Assembly: GCF_018145875.1 (NCBI RefSeq)
Contig: NZ_JAGSSV010000011.1
Span: 24,374 to 88,373 of the forward strand
Reading direction: 5' to 3'
Source of the DNA: Marinomonas vulgaris
GTDB taxonomy: Bacteria; Pseudomonadota; Gammaproteobacteria; Pseudomonadales; Marinomonadaceae
Length of the DNA: 64,000 bases
Part shown: one piece after another, positions 10,034 through 19,277 of the stretch
How the letters are laid out: every line of letters starts with the position of its first letter
Position numbering within the stretch: the first letter of the stretch is position 1
The notes under the pieces: model-generated
The model's input: the letters and a program-made list of their open reading frames with translations, nothing else
What the model was told of the DNA's origin: nothing
Databases searched by the model: none
Program-made: the position numbers and the translations under genes

Positions 10034-10082
10034 GGGTTCTTCTCTCTGGGTGCGTAGGTGAATTGTAGGTAGCTGAATAATG

Positions 10083-11309
10083 TCAAAACTTGGCTGATAT
10101 TGAGTACTGAACAATGGCCTCAACCAACTGAACCGCTAGCTCACTTTTGGCGGCTTTGTCCGGTGACCAGATTGTGTCTTTAGTGATGACGGTGACTTGG
10201 TTGCTATCATGATTAAAACCAATGTCGGTGCGAGATACGTCGTTAGCAATGATGATGTCGAGGCCTTTGCGTTCGAGTTTGCTTTTGGCGTATTCGATAA
10301 CGTGTTGTGTCTCGGCGGCAAAGCCAACCATAATCTTAGCGCGTTTTTGCTGAGCCAACGTGGCGATAATATCGGGGTTTTTCACCAAGGTTAGGGTGAT
10401 CTCATCGGCGTCAGACTGCTTTTTCATTTTCTGATCGCAAGCGGTTTTCATTTTAAAGTCGGCCACCGCCGCGGCACCAATAAACACATCGGCTTGTTTT
10501 GTCATGGCTTGTTCGCAGGTCGACAGCATGTCGTCGGCGCTTTTTACCGACACAAGCTCAACACCGTGGGGCGCAACGAGTTGCACCTGCCCACTGACAA
10601 GAGTAACGCGAGCACCGCGCTTTAGCGCCGCTTCGGCCAAAGCGTAGCCCATTTTCCCAGAGCTGTGATTGCTGATGTAACGCACTGGATCGATGGCTTC
10701 CATGGTCGGCCCCGCAGTGATCACCCAATGTTGCCCAAGCAAGTCTTGTTCAATTATAGAAGACTGAAAATACGATTGAATCGTCGCAAAAATGTCGGCA
10801 GGCTCACTCATTCGCCCTGTGCCCACATCGCCACAGGCTTGTGCGCCGTCAGCGGGGCCAATGTTCAATACGCCACGCTCTTTTAACAAAGTCGCATTGG
10901 CCTGAGTAGCAGGGTGTTTCCACATAGCCTGATTCATCGCTGGCGCCATCAGCACGGGTGATTCGGTAGCAAGGCAAAGCGTGGACAATAAATCGTTTGC
11001 CATGCCTTGGGCGTAGCGCGCCATAAAATCCGCCGAGGCGGGGGCGATGACGATCAAATCAGCCCATTTCGCCAGCTCGATATGCCCCATGCCCGCTTCG
11101 GCATTCACGTCTAATAAAGTGCTGCGAACAGGATGACCAGAAACCGCCTGCAAGGTCATTTCGGTCACGAAGGCTTTTGCACCGTCGGTCAACACTACCT
11201 GAACGTCCGCGCCGGCCTTAGTTAATAGCCGAACCAGCTCAATGCTTTTATAAGCCGCAATGCCGCCGGTGATGCCTAATAAAATGCGCTTTTGAGCGAG
11301 ATCTAACAT
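10083..11309 (-). CDS. coaBC: Bifunctional phosphopantothenoylcysteine decarboxylase / phosphopantothenate-cysteine ligase
   Basis: The protein has 408 residues and carries out two successive steps of coenzyme A synthesis. The N-terminal CoaC half has the flavin-binding [12 protein letters not shown], the PAMNQAMW motif and the catalytic cysteine in [13 protein letters not shown]. The C-terminal CoaB half starts near [19 protein letters not shown] and has [15 protein letters not shown] and GAAAVADF. I place the start at the ATG of MLDLAQKRI (11309); a 44-codon upstream extension in the same frame lacks similarity to CoaBC. It is divergent from radC, with 130 bp between starts, and probably co-transcribed with dut. 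Confidence 0.95.
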   Translation of the reverse strand: MLDLAQKRILLGITGGIAAYKSIELVRLLTKAGADVQVVLTDGAKAFVTEMTLQAVSGHPVRSTLLDVNAEAGMGHIELAKWADLIVIAPASADFMARYAQGMANDLLSTLCLATESPVLMAPAMNQAMWKHPATQANATLLKERGVLNIGPADGAQACGDVGTGRMSEPADIFATIQSYFQSSIIEQDLLGQHWVITAGPTMEAIDPVRYISNHSSGKMGYALAEAALKRGARVTLVSGQVQLVAPHGVELVSVKSADDMLSTCEQAMTKQADVFIGAAAVADFKMKTACDQKMKKQSDADEITLTLVKNPDIIATLAQQKRAKIMVGFAAETQHVIEYAKSKLERKGLDIIIANDVSRTDIGFNHDSNQVTVITKDTIWSPDKAAKSELAVQLVEAIVQYSISAKF

Positions 11310-11439
11310 AAAAAACTTCTCAATTGGGTCTGTGATGGCTATGGTTAGCAGCAGGCAGGACGCCTTTCGTTTAATTCTTGTGTTCATGTTTTGATTTATT
11401 TCAATGAACGCAAGATTATCATGGATCAAGGAGCAGATC

Positions 11440-12114
11440 ATGGGGATTAATCATTGGCCGGAACAAGACCGGCCGCGTGAAAAACTAATACACAAGGGCG
11501 CTGGTACACTGAGCGATTCGGAGCTACTGGCGATCTTTCTTCGCACCGGCACCCGAGGCATCAGCGCCGTTGAACTAGCTCGGCAAATCTTGGCGGAATT
11601 TGGTGGCTTGCGAGCGCTTTTATCCGCCAGTCGAGAAGACTTTTGCAAAAGTTTCGGCCTTGGTGATGCCAAATACACCCAACTGCAAGCGGTGCTGGAA
11701 ATGTCCAAGCGCCATCTTCAGGAACACCTAGTACGTGAAACTGTTTTTACCAGCGCCGAGCAGGTTCGAAGTTATTTATCGTCACAACTTCGGCACGCCC
11801 AACGGGAAGTCTTCGCGGTGCTGTTTCTCGATTCCCAGCATCGCCTTATTCGTTATCAAGAACTGTTTTACGGCACCATAGACGCCGCCGCGGTTTACCC
11901 CAGAGAAGTGGTCAAATCGGCCTTGCAACACAACGCCGCGGCGTTAATTTTAGCGCACAACCACCCCAGCGGCATTGCCGAACCCAGTCAAGCGGACATT
12001 AATATCACCGACAAAATCAAAAAAGCCCTCGACCTCGTCGACGTGCGCCTGCTCGATCATTTTGTCGTTGGCGACGGTGACCCTGTGTCATTAGCTGAGC
12101 GGGGCTTGGTTTAA
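11440..12114 (+). CDS. radC: RadC family JAB-domain protein
   Basis: The protein has 224 residues. The N-terminal half is a helix-hairpin-helix-like UPF0758 domain ([20 protein letters not shown]), and the C-terminal half is a JAB/MPN domain with the metalloprotease-type motif ILAHNHPSG followed by PSQAD. RadC was once linked to DNA repair, but its biochemical role is unsettled. ATG 11440 is chosen over the upstream in-frame ATG 11404 because AAGGAGCAGATC gives ideal ribosome-binding spacing and homology begins at MGINHWPEQ. It is divergent from coaBC, the usual gammaproteobacterial arrangement. Confidence 0.92.
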   Translation: MGINHWPEQDRPREKLIHKGAGTLSDSELLAIFLRTGTRGISAVELARQILAEFGGLRALLSASREDFCKSFGLGDAKYTQLQAVLEMSKRHLQEHLVRETVFTSAEQVRSYLSSQLRHAQREVFAVLFLDSQHRLIRYQELFYGTIDAAAVYPREVVKSALQHNAAALILAHNHPSGIAEPSQADINITDKIKKALDLVDVRLLDHFVVGDGDPVSLAERGLV

Positions 12115-12224
12115 ATGAAACGAGTGTATATTCTGCGTGGCGACATTTGTTGCGAGAATGGTCGGGATGACGAGCACTGTGCTATTCTTTCGTTATGCTG
12201 TACAACAAATAAACAGGTGGTCTT

Positions 12225-12488
12225 ATGTTAGGGGTTCGATTGGACAAGCAGCTTGAAAGTCGCCTAACGGCTTTAGCAGCTAAAACACAGCGTTCTAAAA
12301 GCGTGTTGGCGAAAGAAGCCTTAACGCGCTACATCGAGGAAGAAGAAGCCAAGCAGCGTGAAAATCAGCTGGCTGAGTCGCGTTGGGAGGAATATCAAAC
12401 ATCAGGAGACACTGTGGACAATCAAACCATGGTGACTTGGATGGAGTCTTGGGGGACAGAGCAGGAAAAGCCATGTCCTGTGAAATAG
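12225..12488 (+). CDS. Ribbon-helix-helix antitoxin (RelB/ParD-like)
   Basis: The protein has 87 residues. The N-terminus, LGVRLDKQLESRLTALAAKT followed by SKSVLAKEALTRYIEE, is a ribbon-helix-helix DNA-binding unit (beta strand, then two helices). The charged tail (about 45-87) would wrap the toxin. In such modules the antitoxin represses its own promoter and neutralises the partner protein. The toxin start codon lies inside this gene (16-bp overlap), as is standard. The start ATG 12225 has an AACAGGTGG ribosome-binding region. The upstream 110 bp should contain the self-regulated promoter; I did not see a clear operator palindrome. It sits between the conserved genes radC and rpmB, consistent with recent acquisition. 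Confidence 0.8.
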   Translation: MLGVRLDKQLESRLTALAAKTQRSKSVLAKEALTRYIEEEEAKQRENQLAESRWEEYQTSGDTVDNQTMVTWMESWGTEQEKPCPVK

Positions 12489-12763
12489 TTTGGTTACCAA
12501 GTGCATCGAGAGATGTGTTTCGGCTTCGAGACTTCATTAAAGAGAACAACCCGATTGCTGCGCAGCGTGCAGCAAAACGGATTATTCATGGTGTGAATGT
12601 ACTGCAAAACAACCCCGAAGCGGGTGTTCTTGTTGCAGATACTGATGGCTTTAGAGATTTGATGCTGCCTTTTGGCTCAGGTGAATACATTATTCGATAT
12701 CGGCTGAACAGCAAAGGTCACGTTGTTATCGTACGAGTACGACACAGCAAAGAGGCGAACTAA
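12473..12763 (+). CDS. ParE/RelE-superfamily toxin
   Basis: The protein has 96 residues. It matches the RelE/ParE fold: an N-terminal strand IVWLPSASRDVFRLRDFI followed by a two-helix hairpin (NPIAAQRAAKRIIHGVNVL) and a C-terminal sheet with MLPFGSGEYIIRYRL and VVIVRVRHSKE. The RVRHSKE ending is typical of ParE-like proteins, some of which poison DNA gyrase; others (RelE) cleave ribosome-bound mRNA. I cannot decide which from sequence alone. ATG 12473 is chosen because it lies within the antitoxin end and the fold begins immediately; the longer open frame from 12383 encodes unrelated residues. Confidence 0.8.
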   Translation: MSCEIVWLPSASRDVFRLRDFIKENNPIAAQRAAKRIIHGVNVLQNNPEAGVLVADTDGFRDLMLPFGSGEYIIRYRLNSKGHVVIVRVRHSKEAN

Positions 12764-12830
12764 TCTCTGTGAAGTCAGTCGCCTTTGGAATCAGCCTCCA
12801 TTCTAAATTGATCATTTTTTAACAAAAGAA

Positions 12831-12859
12831 TTGCTCAAAGGGTAGGCTTATGGGATTAT
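12831..12859 (+). promoter_or_regulatory. Candidate sigma-70 promoter of rpmB-rpmG
   Basis: TTGCTC at 12831-12836, a 17-bp spacer and GATTAT at 12854-12859. It lies 112 bp before rpmB, leaving a leader of about 100 nt. A strong promoter is expected for ribosomal protein genes. Confidence 0.45.
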
Positions 12860-12971
12860 ACGCGCCGCTATATCCTCGGTACGGGATTTTTTTGATTCAT
12901 AAGGAATCATGCTCCGCCTGAGGAAGTGAAACACTTCCAATAATCTTCTGGATAGCAAAAGGTATTTAATT

Positions 12972-13208
12972 ATGTCTCGCGTATGTCAAGTTACTGGGAA
13001 ACGCCCTGTTACAGGTAATAACGTTTCTCACTCAAAACGCCGTACTAAGCGTCGTTTTCTTCCAAACCTTCATTGGCACCGTTTTTGGGTCGAAGGTGAA
13101 AATCGCTACATCCGTTTACGTGTATCTTCTAAAGGTATGCGTATTATCGATAAAAAGGGCATCGAAACAGTTCTTGTTGAAATGCGCGCTAACGGCGAAA
13201 AAGTATAA
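12972..13208 (+). CDS. rpmB: 50S ribosomal protein L28
   Basis: The protein has 78 residues and is nearly collinear with E. coli L28: [38 protein letters not shown] and [17 protein letters not shown]. It is a component of the large ribosomal subunit. Only one cysteine of the zinc-binding forms is present, so this is a zinc-independent type. It is followed 11 bp later by rpmG, with a ribosome-binding site AAGGATC between them, the universal rpmBG pair. Confidence 0.97.
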   Translation: MSRVCQVTGKRPVTGNNVSHSKRRTKRRFLPNLHWHRFWVEGENRYIRLRVSSKGMRIIDKKGIETVLVEMRANGEKV

Positions 13209-13219
13209 GGATCTGAATC

Positions 13220-13390
13220 ATGGCTTCTAAAGGCGCTCGCGATTTAATTCGCATGGTATCTTCTGCTGGTACTGGTCACTTTTACACAACTGACAAGAAC
13301 AAGCGAAATACTCCTGACAAACTTGAAATGAAAAAGTTTGATCCAGTCGTACGTAAGCACGTTATGTACAAAGAAGCGAAAATTAAATAA
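13220..13390 (+). CDS. rpmG: 50S ribosomal protein L33
   Basis: A 56-residue gene. The sequence [20 protein letters not shown] followed by [20 protein letters not shown] is L33. It contains no cysteine, so it is the zinc-free (C-minus) form that does not act as a zinc store. AAGGATCTG provides the ribosome-binding site. It forms an operon with rpmB and ends in a strong terminator 23 bp downstream. mutM follows as a separate unit, the arrangement seen in E. coli (rpmB-rpmG-mutM). Confidence 0.97.
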   Translation: MASKGARDLIRMVSSAGTGHFYTTDKNKRNTPDKLEMKKFDPVVRKHVMYKEAKIK

Positions 13391-13412
13391 TTTTCGACTC
13401 TTGTCAAAAGGA

Positions 13413-13437
13413 ACCGACTCATTGAGTCGGTTTTTTT
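13413..13437 (+). terminator. Rho-independent terminator of the rpmBG operon
   Basis: An 8-bp stem, ACCGACTC (13413-13420) with GAGTCGGT (13424-13431), a 3-nt loop and seven consecutive T residues. Confidence 0.92.
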
Positions 13438-13508
13438 GTATCTAGTAAAAGCCAATCGTTTGTTTGCTCAGTATGATGTAAATCTGTTTAACCAGTATTG
13501 AGGTGCGC

Positions 13509-14327
13509 ATGCCAGAATTACCCGAAGTGGAAACCACCCTGCGTGGCATAGAACCCAAGCTCATTGGTCGCTCGTTGGCCCGTGTTGATATTCGCCAGCC
13601 TAAGCTACGTTGGCCGATTACCCCCGAGTTGAGCACCGAGATGATCGGCGAAGCGATTACCCATTTGTCGCGCCGTGGTAAATACATTGGTGTGCACACC
13701 GCAAAGGGTACCTTGATTGTGCATCTGGGTATGTCGGGCAGTTTGTATTTTGTACCGGTGAATACACCGCCCATGTTTCACGATCATGTGGATTTCTGCT
13801 TTGCCGACGACGATGTGTGGCTCAGATACACAGACCCAAGGCGTTTTGGGGCGATTTTATGGACAAACGACGATTGGAACGAACATGAGTTGATCAGGAA
13901 CCTTGGCCCTGAGCCCTTGTCCGAGGCTTTTAATGTAGATCAGTTATACGCTCGCGCCAAAGGGCGAAAAGTGCCAATCAAAACCTTTATTATGGACAGC
14001 AAGGTCGTGGTCGGTGTGGGCAATATTTACGCCAACGAAGCCTTGTTTCAAGCGGGCATTCGCCCTGATCGGTTAGCGGGGAAAATCAGTAAGGCGCGTT
14101 TGGCGCGACTTGTTGAATGCATCAAAGTGGTGCTGGCGGCTGCGATTAAACAGGGCGGCACCACCTTAAAAGACTTTGTTGGTGGTGACGGCAAGCCAGG
14201 TTACTTCAAACAAGAGCTGGCTGTGTATGGTCGAGCAGGCCAGCCCTGCGTCACCTGTAAAGCGCCTTTGACAGAAATTCGCCAAGCACAACGTAGTACT
14301 GTATTCTGTCGCCATTGCCAATCTTGA
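13509..14327 (+). CDS. mutM: Formamidopyrimidine-DNA glycosylase (Fpg)
   Basis: The protein has 272 residues. The mature N-terminus PELPEVETT carries the catalytic proline (P2) and glutamate (E3); the lysine in SRRGKYIGVH is the conserved beta-elimination residue. The C-terminal zinc finger is complete (CVTC near the start of the finger, CRHC at the end), with the DNA-reading arginine in QRSTVFC. It removes oxidised purines such as 8-oxoguanine and nicks the backbone. A GTG two codons upstream (13503) is in frame, but initiation must be at ATG 13509 to expose the catalytic proline. Confidence 0.96.
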   Translation: MPELPEVETTLRGIEPKLIGRSLARVDIRQPKLRWPITPELSTEMIGEAITHLSRRGKYIGVHTAKGTLIVHLGMSGSLYFVPVNTPPMFHDHVDFCFADDDVWLRYTDPRRFGAILWTNDDWNEHELIRNLGPEPLSEAFNVDQLYARAKGRKVPIKTFIMDSKVVVGVGNIYANEALFQAGIRPDRLAGKISKARLARLVECIKVVLAAAIKQGGTTLKDFVGGDGKPGYFKQELAVYGRAGQPCVTCKAPLTEIRQAQRSTVFCRHCQS

Positions 14328-14482
14328 CCAACTGTTTAGAATTAGGCATAAGAATTGCTGCTTGCCTTCATCCAAGGGCTAACGCGCGCTAATACGTGTA
14401 AGAATGTGGCGTAAAATGTGCAGATTACATTGCGATGTGGCTTTAATGGGTTTATTTTTGACCAGTTAGGCAGAGTTCATCG

Positions 14483-14511
14483 TTGCTTAGGTTAAATGCT
14501 CAGAGTAAATA
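14483..14511 (+). promoter_or_regulatory. Candidate promoter of the nucleoside importer operon
   Basis: TTGCTT at 14483-14488, a 17-bp spacer and TAAATA at 14506-14511, 36 bp before the start codon of the BMP gene. A reasonable sigma-70 match, judged by eye only. Confidence 0.35.
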
Positions 14512-14547
14512 CAAAACAAGATTACTTATTATAAAAGAGGAATTGGA

Positions 14548-15537
14548 ATGAAAGCTGTTTTTCTTGCGTCCATCACAGCCTTGGCTGTTTCATCCAGCTT
14601 GGCACAAGCGGCTGATCCTGCCGTGGTATACGATCAGGCGGGTAAATTTGATAAGTCCTTCAATGAAGGCGTTTTCAACGGTGTTAAGCAATACACGGCA
14701 GAAACCGGTATTCAGGTTCGTGAATTTGAACCGAAAAACGAAGCCCAGGTTGAGCAAGGCTTACGTCGTCTAGCAAAACGCGGTTATTCTCCTATCGTTA
14801 CCGTGGGGTTCAACATGACCTCAGCGGTGGAAAAAGTAGCGAAAGATTTTCCTAACATCAATTTCACGCTTATTGACGGTGTGATTGAACTGCCAAACGT
14901 GCAATCTGTGGTGTTTAAAGAGCACGAAGGCTCCTTTATCGTTGGTGCCTTGGCGGCCATGGCGTCTAAAACCGACACAGTCGGCTTTGTTGGCGGTATG
15001 GATATTCCTTTGGTACGTAAATTCGGTTGTGGCTATGAGCAAGGCGTGAAATACACCACGTCCAATGCCACCGTATTGCAAAACATGACTGGCTCTACCG
15101 GCGCGGCGTTTAACGACCCAACTAAGGGCTCAGAATTGGCAAAAAGCCAGTTTTCTAAAGGCGCAGACGTCGTCTTCGCAGCCGCAGGCGGAACCGGTAT
15201 CGGTGTCTACCAAGCCGCGAAAGACGAAGGTAAATTCGCCATCGGCGTAGACTCTAACCAAAACCATATCCAACCAGGCACCATGCTGACTTCTATGGTG
15301 AAGCGTGTTGACCAAGCGGCTTACAAAACCTACAAAGACGCGGCAGCAGGCACTTGGAAACCCGGTCTAGTGGTCTTGGGCTTAGCCGAAGGCGGTGTAG
15401 ATTGGGCGCAAGATGAAAACAACGCTAGCCTTATTAGCGCCGATATGAAAGCGAAAATCAGCGACATCCGTGCGAAGATCATCAGTGGTGAGATTCAAGT
15501 GCACGACTACATGTCAGATAACACATGTAACTACTAA
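14548..15537 (+). CDS. BMP-family nucleoside-binding protein of an ABC importer
   Basis: The protein has 329 residues with a Sec signal peptide (FLASITALAVSSSLAQA, cleavage before ADP). It has no lipobox cysteine, so it is a soluble periplasmic protein. The mature part matches the BMP/Med (PnrA-like) family: YDQAGKFDKSFNEGVFNG at the ligand site, GFVGGMDIPLVRKFGCGYEQG, and ADVVFAAAGGTGIGVYQAA. Members bind purine or other nucleosides. ATG 14548 is preceded by AGAGGAATTGG. The gene is followed by its own terminator and then by the ATPase and permease genes, a layout giving excess binding protein. The cytidine deaminase at the operon end favours nucleosides, probably including cytidine, as substrate. 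Confidence 0.9.
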   Translation: MKAVFLASITALAVSSSLAQAADPAVVYDQAGKFDKSFNEGVFNGVKQYTAETGIQVREFEPKNEAQVEQGLRRLAKRGYSPIVTVGFNMTSAVEKVAKDFPNINFTLIDGVIELPNVQSVVFKEHEGSFIVGALAAMASKTDTVGFVGGMDIPLVRKFGCGYEQGVKYTTSNATVLQNMTGSTGAAFNDPTKGSELAKSQFSKGADVVFAAAGGTGIGVYQAAKDEGKFAIGVDSNQNHIQPGTMLTSMVKRVDQAAYKTYKDAAAGTWKPGLVVLGLAEGGVDWAQDENNASLISADMKAKISDIRAKIISGEIQVHDYMSDNTCNY

Positions 15538-15549
15538 CGTATTGAAAGA

Positions 15550-15586
15550 AACAGTTGTCGGCCTCGTGCTGGCAGCTGTTTTTTTT
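15550..15586 (+). terminator. Terminator/attenuator between the binding-protein and ATPase genes
   Basis: A 10-bp stem with G-U wobble (15550-15559 with 15571-15580), an 11-nt loop and a run of eight T residues. It probably terminates most transcripts after the binding-protein gene while letting some continue. Confidence 0.8.
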
Positions 15587-15629
15587 GCTTTAGTGCGTTC
15601 CATTATAAGCAGATAAAATGACTTGATAT

Positions 15630-17204
15630 ATGACGAATAAAACCATGCCATACGCAATCGAATTGCGAGACATCAGCAAACGTTTTGGTGCCGTACAGGC
15701 CAATAAAGACATTTGCTTACAAGTAGCCGCTGGCACCATTCACGGTATTATTGGTGAAAATGGTGCGGGCAAATCCACTCTGATGAGCATCATATATGGC
15801 TTTTACGAAGCTGATAGTGGGCACATCGAAGTAGACGGCCAGCGTGTGCAGATCCGCAGTTCAGAAGACGCGATTCAAGCCGGCATCGGTATGGTGCATC
15901 AGCACTTTATGTTGGTGGAAACCTTCACCGTGCTGGAAAACGTCATGTTGGGCGCCGAAGGCGGTGCGTTATTAAAACAAGGCATAGACGCCGCACGAAT
16001 CGAATTGCAACGCTTGGCAGAAGAATACAGCCTCGACATCGACGTAGACGCCATTGTGGAAGAATTACCGGTCGGCTTGCAGCAGCGAGTCGAGATATTA
16101 AAAGCCCTGTACCGTGGCGCGCGGATCTTAATCCTCGACGAACCCACAGGTGTGCTCACTCCCCAAGAAGCGGACCATTTATTCCGCATTTTAAAAGCCC
16201 TAAAAGAACAGGGCGTGACCGTATTATTGATCACTCACAAACTGCGTGAAATCATGGCGTCTACCGACAATGTGTCGGTGATGCGCCAAGGGGAAATGGT
16301 CGCTCACCGCGAAACGGCTCACACCAGCAAAGAAGAATTAGCGGAGCTGATGGTCGGTAAAAAAGTCCGTCTTACCGTTAACAAAGACGAAGCCAAACCA
16401 AGCCAAGTATTGCTCTCAGCCAAGCATGTATCGCAATTCGACAGCCAAGGGGTGAAGCGCCTAAAAGACGTTAGTTTAGAACTGCGCGCTGGAGAAATCC
16501 TCGGCATTGCTGGCGTATCTGGCAATGGCCAAAGTGAACTGCTCAACGTGCTGTCTGGTATCACGACAATGGATGAAGGCGAGATCGAATTCGCCGGTGA
16601 AACCATCAGTGCAAAAACACCGAAAAACGCCGCTCAAATGCGCGATTTGAAAATGGCCCACGTACCAGAAGATCGCCACAAAATGGGCTTGGTGACGGGC
16701 TTTGAAGCGTACGAAGCCGCGGTACTGGGCTATCACAATTCCGCCGCTTATAACGGCAAAATCCTGATGAACCGCCAAGCCATGCTCGACGAATGCAAAA
16801 CGCGCATGGCCGCATGGGACGTGCGTCCGCCCAATCCGCACCTGAAAACCGCGAATTTTTCCGGCGGTAATCAACAAAAAATTGTTATTGCACGGGAAGT
16901 AGAACAAAACCCCGATGTCTTGTTGATTGGCCAACCAACTCGCGGTGTGGACATTGGTGCGATCGAAAACATACATGAACAAATCGTAAAATTACGCGAT
17001 TCCGGCAAAGCCATTTTGCTGGTGTCGGTAGAATTGGATGAAATTATGGCGTTAAGTGACCGCATTCTAGTGATGTTTGACGGGGCAGTGGTGGGTCAAC
17101 TCGACGCGAAAGATGCCGACGAGCGTACCCTAGGTTTGATGATGGCAAACGCCTTCACCGATCCAGACAGTGAGCAAAGCAACGAAAAAGGAGCCGCGGT
17201 ATGA
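15630..17204 (+). CDS. Nucleoside ABC transporter ATPase (tandem ATP-binding domains)
   Basis: The protein has 524 residues with two ABC ATPase domains, as in sugar/nucleoside importers (YufO, RbsA type). Domain 1 has Walker A GENGAGKST (about 43-51), signature region VGLQQRVEIL and Walker B ILILDEPTGVL. Domain 2 has GVSGNGQSE as a degenerate Walker A and FSGGNQQKIVIAREV as signature. The degeneration of one site is normal for this class. It energises uptake through the two permeases that follow. It overlaps the first permease gene by 4 bp (ATGA). The start is ATG 15630; ATG 15645 is an alternative, and neither has a strong ribosome-binding site. Confidence 0.9.
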   Translation: MTNKTMPYAIELRDISKRFGAVQANKDICLQVAAGTIHGIIGENGAGKSTLMSIIYGFYEADSGHIEVDGQRVQIRSSEDAIQAGIGMVHQHFMLVETFTVLENVMLGAEGGALLKQGIDAARIELQRLAEEYSLDIDVDAIVEELPVGLQQRVEILKALYRGARILILDEPTGVLTPQEADHLFRILKALKEQGVTVLLITHKLREIMASTDNVSVMRQGEMVAHRETAHTSKEELAELMVGKKVRLTVNKDEAKPSQVLLSAKHVSQFDSQGVKRLKDVSLELRAGEILGIAGVSGNGQSELLNVLSGITTMDEGEIEFAGETISAKTPKNAAQMRDLKMAHVPEDRHKMGLVTGFEAYEAAVLGYHNSAAYNGKILMNRQAMLDECKTRMAAWDVRPPNPHLKTANFSGGNQQKIVIAREVEQNPDVLLIGQPTRGVDIGAIENIHEQIVKLRDSGKAILLVSVELDEIMALSDRILVMFDGAVVGQLDAKDADERTLGLMMANAFTDPDSEQSNEKGAAV

Positions 17205-18298
17205 GTCAGGCAAAAGTACCGGCGTGGGTCAATGTTGCCCTGATTCCGATTTTAAACATCTTGCTGGCGTTTTTGGTGTCTGGCTTGGTGATCCTTGCCA
17301 TCGGCGAAAACCCTATTGAAGCCGCGGGCTACCTGATTTACGGCGCTTTTGGTTACGATGAAGGCATTGGCTACACCTTGTATTACGCCACCAACTTGAT
17401 CTTCACGGGGCTGGCGGTGTCGGTTGCCTTTAAGGGCGGCTTGTTTAACATCGGCGGCGAAGGCCAAGCGTATATTGGTGGCTTGGGCGTGGGCTTAATT
17501 TGTTTGTCCCTCGATCACACCATGCCATTTTACGTGATTGCGCCCTTGGCGATCATAGGCGCGGCGGTGTTTGGTGCCGCTTGGGGTTACATTCCCGCGT
17601 ATTTACAAGCTCGTCGTGGCAGTCACATTGTTATTACCACCATCATGTTCAACTTTATTGCCTCGTCCTTGATGGTTTACCTGATCGTCAATTGGTTAAA
17701 AGAAGACGGCCGCATGGCACCGAACAGCCGAACCTTTGAAGAAAACGCTTGGCTGCCGTATTTGCACGAACTCTTATCCCCATTGGGCATTGATATCGGC
17801 GATTCGCCACTGAACTTGGCGTTCATCTGGGCACTCTTGTGCTGTGTGTTTGTCTGGGGCTTGGTGTGGCACACCCGCTGGGGTTACCAGCTTCGTACTT
17901 TGGGCACCAACCCAACGGCGGCCCGTTACGCCGGTATCGACACGGCAAAAGTCACCATCTGGGCCATGCTCATTTCTGGTGGTTTAGCGGGGTTTGTGGG
18001 CTTAAACGAGATCATGGGCGTGAACCACAACTTGCTGCTGAACTTCACCGCAGGTTACGGCTTTGCCGGAATTGCCGTGGCGCTGATGGGACGAAATAGC
18101 CCGATTGGTATTATTCTGGCAGCGATTTTGTTTGGTGCTTTGTACCAAGGCGGCGCTGAGCTGGCGTTTGAAATTCCAACCATCACACCGGAAATTGTCG
18201 TGGTGATTCAAGGTTTGGTTATCTTGTTCTCTGGTGCGCTTGAACATATGTTTAAAGATCGTATCGAAGGCTTTTTTATTCGCAGAGCGGTCGCGTAG
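17201..18298 (+). CDS. Nucleoside ABC transporter permease (first subunit)
   Basis: The protein has 365 residues and is an integral membrane protein with about eight to ten hydrophobic segments. It belongs to the branched-chain/ribose-type permease family: FNIGGEGQAYIGGLG and YPAYLQARRGSHIVITTIMFN-like segments (the latter around residues 135-155), and RTLGTNPTAARYAGI, the cytoplasmic coupling motif facing the ATPase. It resembles YufP of BMP-linked importers. The start ATG overlaps the ATPase stop. With the next gene it would form the heterodimeric channel. Confidence 0.88.
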   Translation: MSQAKVPAWVNVALIPILNILLAFLVSGLVILAIGENPIEAAGYLIYGAFGYDEGIGYTLYYATNLIFTGLAVSVAFKGGLFNIGGEGQAYIGGLGVGLICLSLDHTMPFYVIAPLAIIGAAVFGAAWGYIPAYLQARRGSHIVITTIMFNFIASSLMVYLIVNWLKEDGRMAPNSRTFEENAWLPYLHELLSPLGIDIGDSPLNLAFIWALLCCVFVWGLVWHTRWGYQLRTLGTNPTAARYAGIDTAKVTIWAMLISGGLAGFVGLNEIMGVNHNLLLNFTAGYGFAGIAVALMGRNSPIGIILAAILFGALYQGGAELAFEIPTITPEIVVVIQGLVILFSGALEHMFKDRIEGFFIRRAVA

Positions 18299-18307
18299 GG
18301 GAAAAAT

Positions 18308-19276
18308 ATGTTTGAAACATTGGTACTCATGTTAGACGCGACCATGCGTGTGTCTACGCCGTTGATTTTAGCGGCCTTGGCGGGTTTGTACTCAGAACGT
18401 GCGGGCATTGTGGACATCGGCTTGGAAGGCAAAATATTGGGCAGCGCTTTTGCCGCCGCGGCGGCCGCGGCGGTGTTTGGTTCCGCGTGGATCGGCCTAG
18501 TGTTCGGCATTCTGGCGTCGGTGTCCTTGGCGATGATTCACGGCTTTGCTTGTATTACCCACCGGGGCGATCACATCGTCTCGGGCGTGGCGATCAACAC
18601 CATAGTGGCGGGCTTAACGGTGACCTTGTCGATGCATTGGTTCGGCATGGGCGGACAAACGCCTGCGTTATCGGGCGATGCGCGCTTCTTAGAAATTACC
18701 TTCCCATTCGCCGACGCTTTGCGCGATGTACCGGTTCTGGGGCTGATTTATTCCGACTTATTGAGCGGCCATAATATCTTGGTGTATCTGGCTTTCTTAA
18801 TGGTGCCAGTGACCTACTGGGTTATCTACAAAACGCGCTTCGGTCTGCGCCTTCGTGCGGTGGGTGAAAACCCTCATGCGGTGGACACAGCGGGGATCTC
18901 TGTGGCTTTTATTCGTTACCGCGCCTTGATCGTGTGTGGCATCTTATGTGGCTTAGCGGGGGCATATTTGTCCACCGCGCACAACGCGGGCTTCTTAAAA
19001 GACATGAGCGCGGGTAAGGGCTACATGGCCTTGGCGGCCTTGATCTTTGGTAAATGGCGTCCTGTGCCTGTGTTGTTCGCCTGCTTGTTGTTTGGCTTCC
19101 TAGACGCTGTTGCGATTCGCATGCAGGGTGTGGTGATTCCAGGCATTGGTGAAGTACCAGTGCAAGCGATCGAAGTCTTACCATACGTGCTAACTGTTTT
19201 ACTGTTGGCGGGCTTTATCGGCAAAGCGGTTGGGCCAAAAGCCATTGGCCGACCCTATGTGAAAGAGCGAGCTTGA
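18308..19276 (+). CDS. Nucleoside ABC transporter permease (second subunit)
   Basis: The protein has 322 residues and many hydrophobic helices. GIVDIGLEGKILGSAF near residue 40 and LRAVGENPHAVDTAGIS, the ATPase-coupling loop, identify it as the YufQ-like partner of the preceding permease. An alanine-rich stretch (AFAAAAAAAVFG) lies in an early helix. It starts 9 bp after the preceding stop and ends 1 bp before the cytidine deaminase gene, so the genes are clearly co-transcribed. Confidence 0.88.
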   Translation: MFETLVLMLDATMRVSTPLILAALAGLYSERAGIVDIGLEGKILGSAFAAAAAAAVFGSAWIGLVFGILASVSLAMIHGFACITHRGDHIVSGVAINTIVAGLTVTLSMHWFGMGGQTPALSGDARFLEITFPFADALRDVPVLGLIYSDLLSGHNILVYLAFLMVPVTYWVIYKTRFGLRLRAVGENPHAVDTAGISVAFIRYRALIVCGILCGLAGAYLSTAHNAGFLKDMSAGKGYMALAALIFGKWRPVPVLFACLLFGFLDAVAIRMQGVVIPGIGEVPVQAIEVLPYVLTVLLLAGFIGKAVGPKAIGRPYVKERA

Positions 19277-19277
19277 T

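Noticed and set aside
11310..11441. N-terminal extension of coaBC by 44 codons
   Set aside because: Homology begins at MLDLAQKRI, and the extension overlaps the divergent radC start.
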